Shown piece by piece: positions 1 to 11,800 of a stretch of 64,000 bases of DNA. The notes under the pieces are model-generated. The model was not told the DNA's origin. It was given only the letters and a program-made list of their open reading frames with translations, and did no database searches. Location of the stretch: assembly GCF_949987535.1 (NCBI RefSeq), contig NC_080064.1, positions 39,442,282 through 39,506,281 of the forward strand, written 5' to 3'. Numbering within the stretch: the stretch's first letter is position 1; every line of letters begins with the position of its first letter. The DNA is from Balaenoptera acutorostrata. Taxonomy: Eukaryota > Chordata > Mammalia > Artiodactyla > Balaenopteridae. The position numbers and the translations under genes were made by a program.

Positions 1-243
1 TGTGGATTGATTCAGAATGGCTGAGATGAATTAAAAGAAGTAAAAATACTGGAAATGACCAACTGGAATGAAATTGGAGTGTGAAAATTCCAATTCACAG
101 TTGCTATAGGGGCCATTTGGTATGTAAAACAGATGCCAAAATCCTCAATATTCTGAGAAGTCTTCTGCAAAATGTTAGAGGGTTATTGAGGCCTTACACA
201 AATGAGAAAACAGTCTATTTCATGGCTTCTAAATCACCCTTTC

Positions 244-530
244 TTTTCTTATTTATTTATTTATTTTTGGCTGTGTTGGGTCTTCGTTTCTGTGTGAGGG
301 CTTTCTCTAGTTGCGGCAAGCGGGGGTCACTCTTCATCGCGGTGCGCGGGCCTTTCACTGTCGCGGCCTCTCTTGTTGCGGAGCACAGGCTCCAGACACG
401 CAGGCTCAGTAATTGTGGCTCACGGGCTTAGTTTCTCCGTGGCATGTGGGATCTTCCCAGACCAGGGCTCGAACCCGTGTCCCCTGCATTGGCAGGCAGA
501 TTCTCAACCACTGTGCCACCAGGGAAGCCC
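244..530 (-). mobile_element. CHR-family tRNA-derived SINE
   Basis: Reverse-oriented element. The poly(A)/ATTT tail is at the left and the tRNA-like head with A/B boxes (complement of GGTTCGAGCCC) is at the right. An imperfect target-site duplication CTAAATCACCCTTTC flanks it (229-243 and from 531). Confidence 0.9.
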
Positions 531-1199
531 CTAAATCACCCCTTTCTTTAAGTTTTATTTATTGTTCTACCTTCTTGTCATTGCCTCTGAAGAATCACCT
601 CTTCCCCAAGCAGACAGTGCTGGTAAAGACTGAATTCCTTAGGAAAAGTTAATGCAAATATGAAAAATTGACTTTATTAATTAATAGTAGGGCTCAAGTC
701 ACTGTAAATATGTAAGTCATTATTGCATCCTTTGTGAATATAACCTATTTATTTCCCCCAAATTAGCACATTGCCTGGCACTTTATAGAGACTTAATAAA
801 TATTTATGGATTTAAAATAAGTTCCATGTATTGCCTGAATTAAGGTTTTCTTACATGAAGAGCAAAACATTGAGGAAAATAAAATAGTGCTGTAATTGTC
901 TGCAGTTGAATGGATTATATCCCTCCTCTTTTCTCCTTTGCAGGATATAAGCTTTTAAACTATCACTCTTTAATTAGAGAAAGAAATATGCTTCATGTTA
1001 ATTTGGAGTCTGTCTTCTAAAGATTTTGCCTAAGAAAAGATTTAGCTTGTTTTATAACTTTCATAGTTTATAGTTAATATGTAGATTTTTAATTAAATAG
1101 GCATGGTCAAACGTGATGTACACATTTGGAAATACAATGAGGGCGGACTAAAAATGAGATTGGAAATCAGCTAGCAATTTAAGTCAGATATTATATTTA

Positions 1200-1342
1200 A
1201 CCTTTCTCCCACTGTCTTCTTTCCTTCCTATACCTCCTTTCCTCCTTCCTTCCTCTTTTCCCTACCCCTTCCCTTTCTCTCTCTCCGTCCACTCCCGTTC
1301 CTCCCTCCTTCCCTCCCTCCCTTCCTTTCTTTCTTTCTTTCT
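1200..1342. repeat. Polypyrimidine (CTTC/CCTT)n tract
   Basis: About 140 bases almost entirely C and T, with CTTC, CCCT and TTTC tetramer runs, in CMPK1 intron 1. Confidence 0.85.
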
Positions 1343-4300
1343 AACCTCTGTAAAATGGTGATTATAAGAAAAATCCTTTTTCTAACACTCTGTGTGTAAA
1401 ACTGGAAGGAACCCTAAACAGTTCACCAATTTTAAGCATCTGGGCACTGTACAGCAGTTCTTACAGTCAAAAGTAAGCTCTCCAAGACTGGCAGATAATG
1501 TTACTGGAAAGTGCTTATCAGACATCTCAGAGTAATCGGAAAAAATTCTGTTGGAAATGCCTTTTGAAATAAATGATAGCCTTACATGAAGTGTTGCTGG
1601 GATGCTGTAAGCTCTAAAGCTATTGTTTGCAACAGTGCCAAACTGGTGAGTCTGGATGGCTCCGGATAGCATTTCCAGGTGTTATGCTGAAGGTGCATTG
1701 TTGACAGTACATAATCAGAAATTAGATTTTTAAGGTTCACTAATCTTACAGGGAATGCAAAGTAACTTAGTCTTAGATGCTTCATAGATGTGTCAGCTAT
1801 TTAAAGGACACCAATAGTTTTAATTCAGTTGCTTTAAAAGTATATTTGTATCTGCTATCTCTGCTGTGTTCCCTCTATGTAGCTCAAGGCTCAGTAGCAG
1901 TCCAATGGCACTTTCTAATTGCCATACTCACAGGAGGAGGTGCCTGGCATGTGGATCTCCTCTGCCCCCAAGGACTTGTCATTTATGCATCATTTGTACC
2001 TTGAACTCTTTTTTTTGCTATTGTTTTGGTTTTGATTCTTTTTGTTGTTGTTTTTATTCACATAGAACGACATTACCTAAATTTAGAAAGGAGGAAAGAG
2101 AATTGCTAAGAAGGGAGAGAAGTTATCAAGATGATTTGAGATTTGATACCGTAAAATTGTCAACATTTGCTTAGTTGTAGTAACAGAGTGCTGTTCTGTA
2201 CTTGTTGAGAATATGGTGCATTTTTCCTCCCTCCAAATCTTAGTGTCTAATTCACAGACGTTATTGAGTTGTTTTTCAACTTCTTAAAGGAGAAAATGAA
2301 AGTAAAAAAATTTAGACGGTTACTCTAAATGAATTGAATTTATACATTTGTCACTAGAAAACTACTATTTTTAGCTGAATAGTGGCTTGTAATTGTAGTT
2401 ATAGTTTATAGTGTTTATAATTTGCTGTGGTTTAAATGTTGGTTGTAAGACTGTAATTAGTGACCCACTAGATTTTAATTGCTAGGAAATTTCAGAGAAT
2501 GTGAAAAAGTTTGGGTTAAGCCTGGGAAATATCCATTCTTGCTTTCCTCAGAATTGGCATCAGTGACTACTCCATGACAGCAGAATGCTTTGAAAACGTG
2601 CTCTTTAAAGTTTAGCTATTATTAAATACCATAATAACTAGTGTGTAAGTGATAGTTGCTTTTTTGTTGTAGAAACTCTGTGGTAAGAGGAAAGCTTCAG
2701 CAAAATCCTTAAAAATATAGTATAAAAAAGTAACTGGTAAATAGAGGATTTTAAAAAATGGAACGTGGATGAGAAATAGAAAGACATATAGATTTGGCAT
2801 GATTATATTTATTTAAATTCCTTATCTCCTTGGACTTTGCAGACAAGGTTGTTTTCTGTGTAATTTTTAAAAAACATATCATTTGTACACTTCTACAATT
2901 TACAACTAGTCTCTCTTTTAAAAAAGTGATATGCCAAAACCCATTGTAATGTAATGTAAGCTTGGAAATTTGAGCTCTTCAATGTCAGGAAACAAACAGT
3001 GTGTGTACTAATTTCTAAATTACTAGCTGGGTTTCTAAATATATACGTTGTTCATACAGCCAAGGCAATCTGTACAGAGCAATCTGTATTGTTGGTGTTT
3101 CACTGAGCGTTTGCCATTGTTTAGTACTGTTTGTCGCTGCATTTATTCAATATTACCATATGCTATAATCTCCAGACCAGATGAGAGCATCCAGCAAGCA
3201 TAGACTTCCAAGCAGGAGCCAGAGTAAGCAGTGGAAAATGAAGCTGCTGTAAAATTTTGTGGACAGCCGTTGCAAAATGCTTTCTGAAAATTGTGCATAG
3301 TAAATGGGAAAGTAGGTCACATCTTGTTTTTTATAAAGTCTTTTCCATATCCATACCCGTCTTTCGAAAGTTTATACTTGGTGATAAAAGTAGGCATTTA
3401 AAAATGGTGTGGTGTGAAAATAATTTTAAAATAACAATTTAAATAATTAAGTACTTTTGTACTTATTTCCATTTTCTATAAATGATGGGAATGTTTTTAA
3501 AAGCCTATTACAACAACTAAATACACTTTTGATCATTTCTTTTAATGCAAGGAGCTGTATGCCTAAGAGAGACATGAGTGATACTGTGGTTTTTGTTTAT
3601 TCTCCTCAAACTTTATATCCAATTTTAGTCAGCAAATAAACTATTTAGTTTGTTTTTCTTTGCTGACTGCCTTATTGTTGGCTTACTTTAGTAAACAAGA
3701 ACAAGTTTAGCCAGCAATTTTTAGAGATAGAAAAGGAGTAAAGAATGGCTTCTGCAATCTAAAAAAAAAAAAAAGAGAGAGAGAGAAAACTCACTATAGC
3801 CTCAGTAATTGAGAGAGTTAAGTTTTGTAACATGTGCAATTGAAACATTCTATTTTGGAAGGAAGGGTGGGAGTGTGGGCTGCCTCAAATCTTAACATTG
3901 AAATTAAAGATAAAATTTAAGTTATCAAATATTTATGGTACACTTACTATGAATGAGATAAAAACCCATTTAGGGAATCGTAAAAATTTGGGATGAGATG
4001 ATTGTTTTAATTGAACATTGAATATAGATCTCAGTATCCTGATATTTGAGAGTAAAAATAATCTATTTTATTATTATGAAAATAGATTTTATAGTTCTTT
4101 TGATTTAATAAAAGGGAACATGCTAGTTCATGTGGAGGAAGAAGCTTTTCAGTATTCATAATTGTCTCTTAGATCCGTATTGTTTTCTCATTCCAACCAC
4201 GGGGAAATGGCAGAATAACACTGTAGCATCTTATGTGACTTAGTTCAACTATTACCCTATACCCTGACCTAATACATCATTTGTAAATCCTTAATAATAA

Positions 4301-4414
4301 TGACCATCACAATTGTAATACTACTATACTCCTGACCTTTCACAGTGTATTCATATCTGTTATCTCACTTAAGTCCTTTGAGTTGATTGGTCTCTCTGTC
4401 AAAACCTTTAAAGC

Positions 4415-4776
4415 CGGACTTCCCTGGTGGCACAGTGGTCAAGAATCTGCCTGCCAATGCAGGGGACACGAGTTCGAGCCCTGATCCGGGAAGATCCCAC
4501 ATGCCGCGGAGCAACTAAGCCCATGCGCCGCAACGGCTGAGCCTGTACTCTAGAGCCCATGAGCCACAACTACTGAGCCTGCGTGCCACAGCTACTTAAG
4601 CCTGTGCGCTCTAGGGCCTGTGCTCTGCAACAGAGAGAAGCCACTGCAGTGAGAAGCCCACACACTGCAACAAAGAGTAGCCCCCACTCGCCACAACTAG
4701 AAAAAGCCCACGCACAGCCATGAAGACCCAACACAGCCAAAAATAAATAAATAAATATTAAAAAAAAAAAAACAAC
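4415..4776 (+). mobile_element. CHR-family tRNA-derived SINE
   Basis: Full-length head GGACTTCCCTGGTGGCACAG, a B box GTTCGAGCCC, a long CA-rich body and an (AAAT)n/A tail. The perfect 12-bp target-site duplication AAACCTTTAAAG is at 4402-4413 and 4777-4788. Confidence 0.92.
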
Positions 4777-4914
4777 AAACCTTTAAAGTGAATACATATA
4801 TATACACACACATGCACACACACGCATATATGTAATAAAATATAAAAATGGTGTGTATATATAATATAAAAATGCTTCCAGATTATTTAAGATAAGTATC
4901 TTCATGATGGCAAG

Positions 4915-5065
4915 GAGGTAATGGCTTTTATCTCCTACTACATGTCAGGCTCTTTGGTAGGCATTTTATATAAATACATTATCTCATTTAGTCATCACCA
5001 CTGAATTATAAAATAGGTATCTATATTCCCATTTTACAGATGAGACCTCTCTAGTCACAACTAGA
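4915..5065 (-). repeat. MIR SINE remnant
   Basis: Degenerate match to the reverse MIR core: a GGCTCTTTGGTAGGC-like stretch, then TATCTCATTTAGTCATCACC and CCCATTTTACAGATGAGA. Confidence 0.6.
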
Positions 5066-5720
5066 GAGGTAGGAAATGGACTTTTGAGAGTGGTAAGGAA
5101 GATACTGGTTTAGACGGAGAGACAGTGATATTCTAAGACACTATTTGATTATGTGTCCACTCTCCAGAGTGGTCAGGAAAGCTAATTTCATGGAGGGGTA
5201 GGACTTGTACTGTTTACTGAGAAAGGGAACAAAACAGAAGAATGGGGTTTGTGTAAGTGCTGATGAGTTCAGTTTAGATGTGTTGAGTTTAAGGAAGGGA
5301 AGATCTTATAGAAGGTGGGTACAGCCAACTGTGGTAAGATTTTGGGGGTTTTGCCTTGAATTATATAGATTTTTGTTAGACATTTCTTTGAACATTATTA
5401 ATAACATTTAAACTTTGTGTTTGTGAAGGAATATGATGAGCTGTTAATGCCTTGAATAGTTAAATAAGTTTCGGGTCAATTGCATGATTTGTGAACATTA
5501 TAGCTACCATGTGCTACATAGGTTAAGGATATTTTTTAAGCAAACTGGATTGTATGAAATCTCTCTTCAATTTTTCTTTATTATTTATTTATTCTATAAG
5601 CAAAGCTTGTTTATTATAGAAAAATTAGAATATAGAAGTTACCATGAAGGGAAACAAACAGTAGTCCTAACACTGGGTTGAATGTATTTTGATTTTTTTC
5701 CTATGTGTTTTTTCTTTCAG

Positions 5721-5867
5721 AAATATGGCTACACACACCTTTCTGCAGGAGAACTTCTTCGTGATGAAAGGAAGAACCCAGATTCACAGTATGGTGAACT
5801 CATTGAAAAGTACATTAAAGATGGAAAGATTGTGCCAGTTGAGATAACCATCAGTTTGTTGAGGAGG
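5721..5867 (+). CDS. CMPK1: CMPK1 coding exon 2
   Basis: 147 bp, 49 codons, residues 26-74, beginning [17 protein letters not shown] and ending ISLLRR. A pyrimidine-rich tract and AG (5719-5720) precede it. The donor GTAAGG starts at 5868. Both boundaries fall between codons. It carries the start of the NMP-binding region of the kinase. Confidence 0.96.
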
Positions 5868-8800
5868 GTAAGGAGTGTGAATGCCAACCAGTTAAAACCA
5901 ACAAGGAAATGAGAAATTAAATCTGCCCTCCCTTTGAGTAATGAAAAAAATCAGAGTATTGAATTTCTTGCTTGTGGAGGGTGGTCATGGTGTTTGAGAA
6001 TGGCAGAACTGGAAATTCCACTTTCACCTGGGAAGAAATTGGACAGTAGGAAACATTCTCTACCTTGGTCTAGGATCAGCTACAACTGAACATTCATATG
6101 TGTACACTTGACCCTTCCCAGCATGCAGAGAATCCATCCTCCTTCCATTTCTATTTCTTTTTCCTCCTTTCCCTTTTCTGTTTTCTTCCAGACTTTGTCC
6201 CTCCCTCCCTCTTTCTTTCCCTCCCTCTCTCCCTCCCATGACCCTCCCATTGTTGCCATTCTCTCAGTCTTGATGTTTCCTTTTCTGGTGCATGCATCAC
6301 CATCTTCAGTGTGAAATGCTGAGACTAACAGCTATCAAACTAAAATAGGTCCCGTCTAAAAACAGATGCCTTGCATTTACATGATAACTCTCCACTATAG
6401 ATTCTCAAGATTATAGTCATTAATAGATATTTTCACATATAAGAAACGTGAAGGAGAAATGGAAGAGTGGGAACAGCAAGAAATAGTTGAAGCCCAATGG
6501 AAAAGAGATACATGAGCTTCTGGTTGGAACCAGAGAAACTTGAAGAGTGGCTCATTCACACACATTCTTACCTCTTGTCTCAGAGAGTGGAGTAACCTGC
6601 TTCCATTCAGAGTAACTAAATCCTCTCTCCTTATTCTCTGGATTTAATGCCCTTTCTCCACTTTTATGCTTAATTGTGAAAGAGTAGTCTACATTTTTTA
6701 CTTTTTCATTTTCTACTCTTCAGCTGTTTACACTAAGACTCTGTTTCCATCTTCATTGAAACTATTCTTGCTGATGTTACCAGTGATCTCTATCAAATCT
6801 AGGGGATATTTTCAGTCATTTTTCTTGTAGCCTTTAACTTCCTGTCTTTTTGAAACTCGTTCCTCCTTTGTTCTCTGTGACACCGTTTCTCTTGATTCTC
6901 TTCCTCCTTCAGTGACTGCTATTTCTTAAGTCTCCTTTGATAACTCTTCTTCTTCTGCAAGTTTCTTAAACCATGATGCTTCTCTCGGGGTTTCATCCTT
7001 GGTTCTCCTCTTATTTTATACATTTCTTGCTGGATGTTGTTAGCCATGTCCAAGGTTTTCACTGTGCTAATGATCCCAGAATCTATAACTCTAGCACAGA
7101 TCTCTTTTTCTGAACTCCAGACCTATATTTCTTTTTTTTTTTTTTGGCTGCACTCCACAGCTTTGGAGGATCTTGGTTCCCTGACCAAGGGTCGAACCTG
7201 CACCATCAGCAGTGAAAGCACGGAGTCCTAACCACTGGACTGCCAGGGAATTCCCCAGACCTGTATTTCTAACTATTAGGCATCCATCTGAATGTCTCAC
7301 AAGTATCTCAAAACCAACATGTCCGAGTCTGACTGTATCATCTAAAATGTGATCACCCTTTATTTCCTATCCTGGTTAATGGTTCTACCATCTACCCAGC
7401 TGCCCAAGCCAGAAATCTGGGAGCCATCCTATATTTTCCACCTCTTCCTCACTTTTCCAAATCCACTCAGTGAGCAGATCCTTTCAATTATCTTTCTCTT
7501 TATCCTCTTCTATTTATTAATAGTTTTTTTCTCCTCTATTACTACTATCATCTTAGTTCAGATCCTCTTTTTTTTTTTTTTTTAGTAATATTGGGAAGAA
7601 TGCAGACATTATGTTGGGAAATCAATCACTGAAATATATTTTTCATTTTTTATTTATTTATTTTTTGGCTACGTTGACTCTTCGTTGCTGTGTGCGGGCT
7701 TTCTCTAGTTGCGGCGAGCTGAGGCTGCTCTTCATTGTGGTGTGCGGGCTTCCCATTGCAATGGTTTCTCTTGTTGCGGAGCACGGGCTCTAGGCATGCG
7801 GGCTTCAGTAGTTGTGGCTCGCAGGCTCAGTAGTTGCAGCGCATGGGCTTAGTTGCTCCGCGGTACGTGAGATCTTCCCGGACCGGGGATCGAACCCGTG
7901 TCCCCTGCATTGGCAGGTGGATCCTTAACCACTGTGCCACCAGGGAAGTCCCAAGATCCTCTTTTTTTCTTATTTGGACCATCACTAGAGCCTTATCGTT
8001 AGTCTTTTGCTTTTAATCCATCTTTGTCCCCTTCTAATTCATCCTTCATGGTGCAGTCAGTGATTTTTTTTTTCTAAAGGTGATGGGAGCATGTTCTCCT
8101 ACTACTTAAAATTTCTCAGTGGTCCTGTATTGCTTGCAGAATAAAAACCAAATCCTTAGTGTGGTATAATAAGTTCTTCATTAATTTTGGCCCTACCTAC
8201 TTTCTAGTCATTTCTCCTTCCACTCTCTACACGCATCCTAAGGTTCACCTTTACCAGCTTATTTCAGATTCATCAAAGCTGTTATGCTTCTTCATTTCTG
8301 AGCCTTTAACATCCAGTTGACACCATCTGGAGTACCTTGATCCCTGTCTGCCTGCCATTTCATTATTCAGAATTCAGCTTCTCTGCCACCTCTTTGGTAG
8401 AGCTCTTCCTGGCAGTTTCCCAGGTAGTTTGTGCTTGCTTCTTCGTTTTATCACAGCTTCCTTGCATACCTCAGTATAGAACTTAGCACATTTACTTACA
8501 CATATTTGTTACCCACTGGACTGTGAGCCCGCCAGGGGCCATGACCTTGCTCTTCATGTTCCCTGATGGTAGGCCTTGAATGAGTGTATGTTGAGTGAGT
8601 AGAATATTGATGTACCCCTTCAGATGTCTTCTACTACCATAATTGGGATAGAAATGCTATAGCAGGGGTCCAAAAGCATTCTGTGAAATTTTGTGAATAT
8701 TGGAGAAGCTAGATGCTGGGTTAAAGCCAACCCTCAGATAAAGGAATTAGGGGTCCTGACAGCCATTGTTCTTCTTGAGGAACCAGGAAAGTCTGAGCAC

Positions 8801-11800
8801 TGAGGGAACGGGATGTCATTTTGCTTTAGAGTAGAGGCTCCTCTGGAGTTTGTCGAAGGCATGCATCTGTGCTTATCTCATGGTGATTGATAGTGGTAAG
8901 GATTTGGAGATTCGAGATCTGCATCTCCCATTCACATATTTCCACATTCTACCTAAATTCAGACTTTGGAAGAGGATGGTGAAATGTGCAATTCTTGCTG
9001 TCTTTCTGAATGTATTGTTTCCTTTGCTACCTGTGTTTTGGGGTGGCCAGTGGCATTTAGGTTTAAATTAGCTTCAGTTTAAAAAAAAAAAAAAAGACTA
9101 TTGACTCCTACACTAATAATTAATGCTAGCAATCTCTTTATATATCCAAAGCTTCTTGCAGTTGGACTTGAATTATTGCAGAGAATCTGAGTACCTATAG
9201 AAGCAGCAGGGCTTCCCTGGTGGCGCAGTGGTTGAGAGTCTGCCTGCTAATGCAGGGGACACGGGTTCGAGCCCTGGTCTGGGAAGATCCCACATGCCGT
9301 GGAGCAGCTGGGCCTGTGAGCCACAATTGCTGAGCCTGCGTGTCTGGAGCCTGTGCTCCACAACAAAAGAGGCCGCGATAGTGAGAGGCCCGCGCACCGC
9401 GATGAAGAGTGGCCCCCACTTGCCACAACTAGAGAAAGCCCTCGCACAGAAATGAAGACCTAACACAGCCATAAATAAATTAATTAATTAATTTTTTTAA
9501 AAAAAGTTAAAAAAAAAAAAAAAAGCAGCATACTTCCTACCATAGCAAAATGACTTGGGAAGAGGAAAGGGAAGGCAAGATAAGGGTCTCTGTTGACTGG
9601 AGCAAAGATACTGGTTAATGCTTATTTTTCTCTTTTTGCTGTTTATAAGTTCGTGAAAATAATATATGCTTAACTATAGAAAATTTTAAAACTACAGAAA
9701 AAAAAATTGTGTGTGTATGTGTATAAAATGGGGGATACATAACCATAACTCTACCAGCTTGAGGCAAACGTTATTTCCTTTAAGTCTTTTTTTTCCTATG
9801 CACCCTCCACACTTATGATTTAAAGAATAATAATAAAACACACCCATATAGCTACCACTCTTCTTAAGAAATTGCATTAATGTAGTGTTGAACTTAAATC
9901 TTCCTTTTTCATTAGGAAATGGATCAGACAATGGCGGCCAATGCTCAGAAGAATAAATTCTTGATTGATGGGTTTCCAAGAAATCAAGATAACCTTCAAG
10001 GTTGGAACAAGACCATGGATGGGAAGGCTGATGTATCTTTCGTTTTGTTTTTTGACTGTAATAATGAGGTAATGAAAATCTTCATCTGCCTATATGGGCT
10101 TTAAACAGCTGATGGTCAACTATTAAAGAAAAAGAAAGTGATTTGTTTCACTTATATTTACATTTTATATTGACAGCAGTATTTTTTGAATTGGTAAGTT
10201 GGATGCACAGAACAGCATTGTCTTAAGCTATTTGGCATCAGCAATATTGTGGGCCTAAAATCTGCTTTATTTTCAAAATAACAAGAATTTGTGTTTTGTT
10301 TTGAGTTAAGAATTGACTCATACCATGTTAGGTAATGAAGCTGCATTGTTACTTCTTGAGTAGGCACTATTATCAGAGAGTATCTTGCCTTAGGATGTCG
10401 TTTACTGGAAAACAAACACACATTTCTGGGAAGTTGGGAAAACTTTCTACTTTAAAGAAACATGTATGATAGCCTGATTTGTCTTCTAAGAGTGAAATGA
10501 AAAAAAGCAGGAAAGCAGTCTTTTTCTTTCTGGTACTTCTAATAACATACCCAGACATACTTTTGAATAACTAAATGAATTTCTCGGTATCTTTTTTTTT
10601 TTTTTCCCGGAATCATTTAATTAAAAGGCCTGAGTCTGTATGACAGCTGTAATATAAACTTTATTAAATTAATGCCAGCGGCCTGAAAGAATAAGAATCA
10701 TCAGTACTGCCTTGAAGGAAGTTGACTATTCTTAGGTTGAATTGCAAATGTGCCTGTGGTGGAGAGACTCGCTGCAGCCTTTGAGTTGTTTTAAAATGTA
10801 ACTCTCTTTTTCCAACCCCCAAAAATATGTTTTCACTTATTCTTCAGAGTTAATTTTAGAATGTTACCACAGCTTTATAACTAAGGAATGTTTATTCACG
10901 ATTAACAAGGGATACTTTATTCAAATGCAAATATGTTAACTCTTAAATATTTGGATATTTATGGAATTATCAAAAAGTAAGCAAAAATGGAACAAAGTTT
11001 GACGCATGTAATTCATACCTAATAAGTTAATGATAGATGGAACCATACACATAGAGATCATCTCTTTATTGCGGTTTGAAAAAAAATACACAGGAAAAAC
11101 TGAGTCATGAATGAATTCTTATTATGCTCTGTACTTATTTAACCTAGTTTATATAAATTGAACCACATGTTTCAACTTCGCATGTTGATTAATGAATTAA
11201 ACACATTGGGTTTAATGCAGGGTTTTGTTGGTAATCTCCGAACTTTCTTCTCTTTTCAGGTTTAAAAGACTGGCAAATTCATATCATTTTAAAAATAACT
11301 TTTTATATATTTCTCTTTTCAGATCTGTATTGAACGATGTCTTGAGAGGGGAAAGAGTAGTGGTAGAAGTGATGACAACAGAGAGAGCTTGGAAAAGAGG
11401 TACTTTGCAGTTTTTACACATTGCTACCACGTCTCAGTTTGGAACTTGAATAACAGATAAAACACGTGCCCCATTTTGGACCAGAAAAAGAAAATGTCAT
11501 GCTTAAATATGTAGAATGGCTTGTCTAAAAAGCTGATAAGGGAGGGAGCCAACTGGGTTTTATTCTGTATTGTCCCCCGATCTGTCCTATAACAGGGGAG
11601 AGAAGTATGCTTAGAACTTTGCAATATTTGCTTCTGTTGCAGAATTCAAACCTATCTTCAGTCAACAAAGCCAATTATTGACTTATATGAAGAAATGGGG
11701 AAAGTTAAGAAAATAGATGCTTCTAAATCTGTTGATGAAGTGAGTATCCCTAGCCTGCCTAATAGTAAAGTAACAATGTGATTTGGGGCAGGGAGGGGAG

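Larger units (their letters stand above)
1..5720 (+). other. CMPK1 intron 1 (3' part)
   Basis: AT-rich intronic sequence ending at the exon 2 acceptor. It contains two CHR SINEs (244-530, 4415-4776), a polypyrimidine tract (1200-1342), an AT/CA-rich microsatellite-like stretch near 4795-4870 and MIR-like remnants near 4300-4370 and 4915-5065. I see no exon in the rest. Confidence 0.8.
6640..8610 (+). mobile_element. L2 LINE 3' half, interrupted by two SINEs
   Basis: Degenerate but continuous similarity to the L2 reverse-transcriptase 3' region and tail. Recognisable landmarks are CTTGCTGATGTTACCAGTGA, the ACATGTCC and AGCCAGAAATCTGGGAGCC segments, TTGCAGAATAAAAACCAAA, and the tail with ACTGGACTGTGAGC. 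Two younger SINEs (7133-7254 and 7579-7951) interrupt it, and the L2 similarity resumes on either side of each. No open reading frame remains. Confidence 0.7.
5868..9915 (+). other. CMPK1 intron 2
   Basis: About 4 kb. Most of 6640-8610 is an L2 LINE with two nested SINEs, and another CHR SINE is at 9209-9522. A pyrimidine-rich stretch occupies about 6140-6240. No additional exon is recognised. Confidence 0.8.

Noticed and set aside
4430..4500. tRNA-like A/B box sequences in the many SINEs
   Set aside because: They are tRNA-derived SINE heads with A-tails and target duplications, not tRNA genes. No intact cloverleaf with its own terminator was seen.
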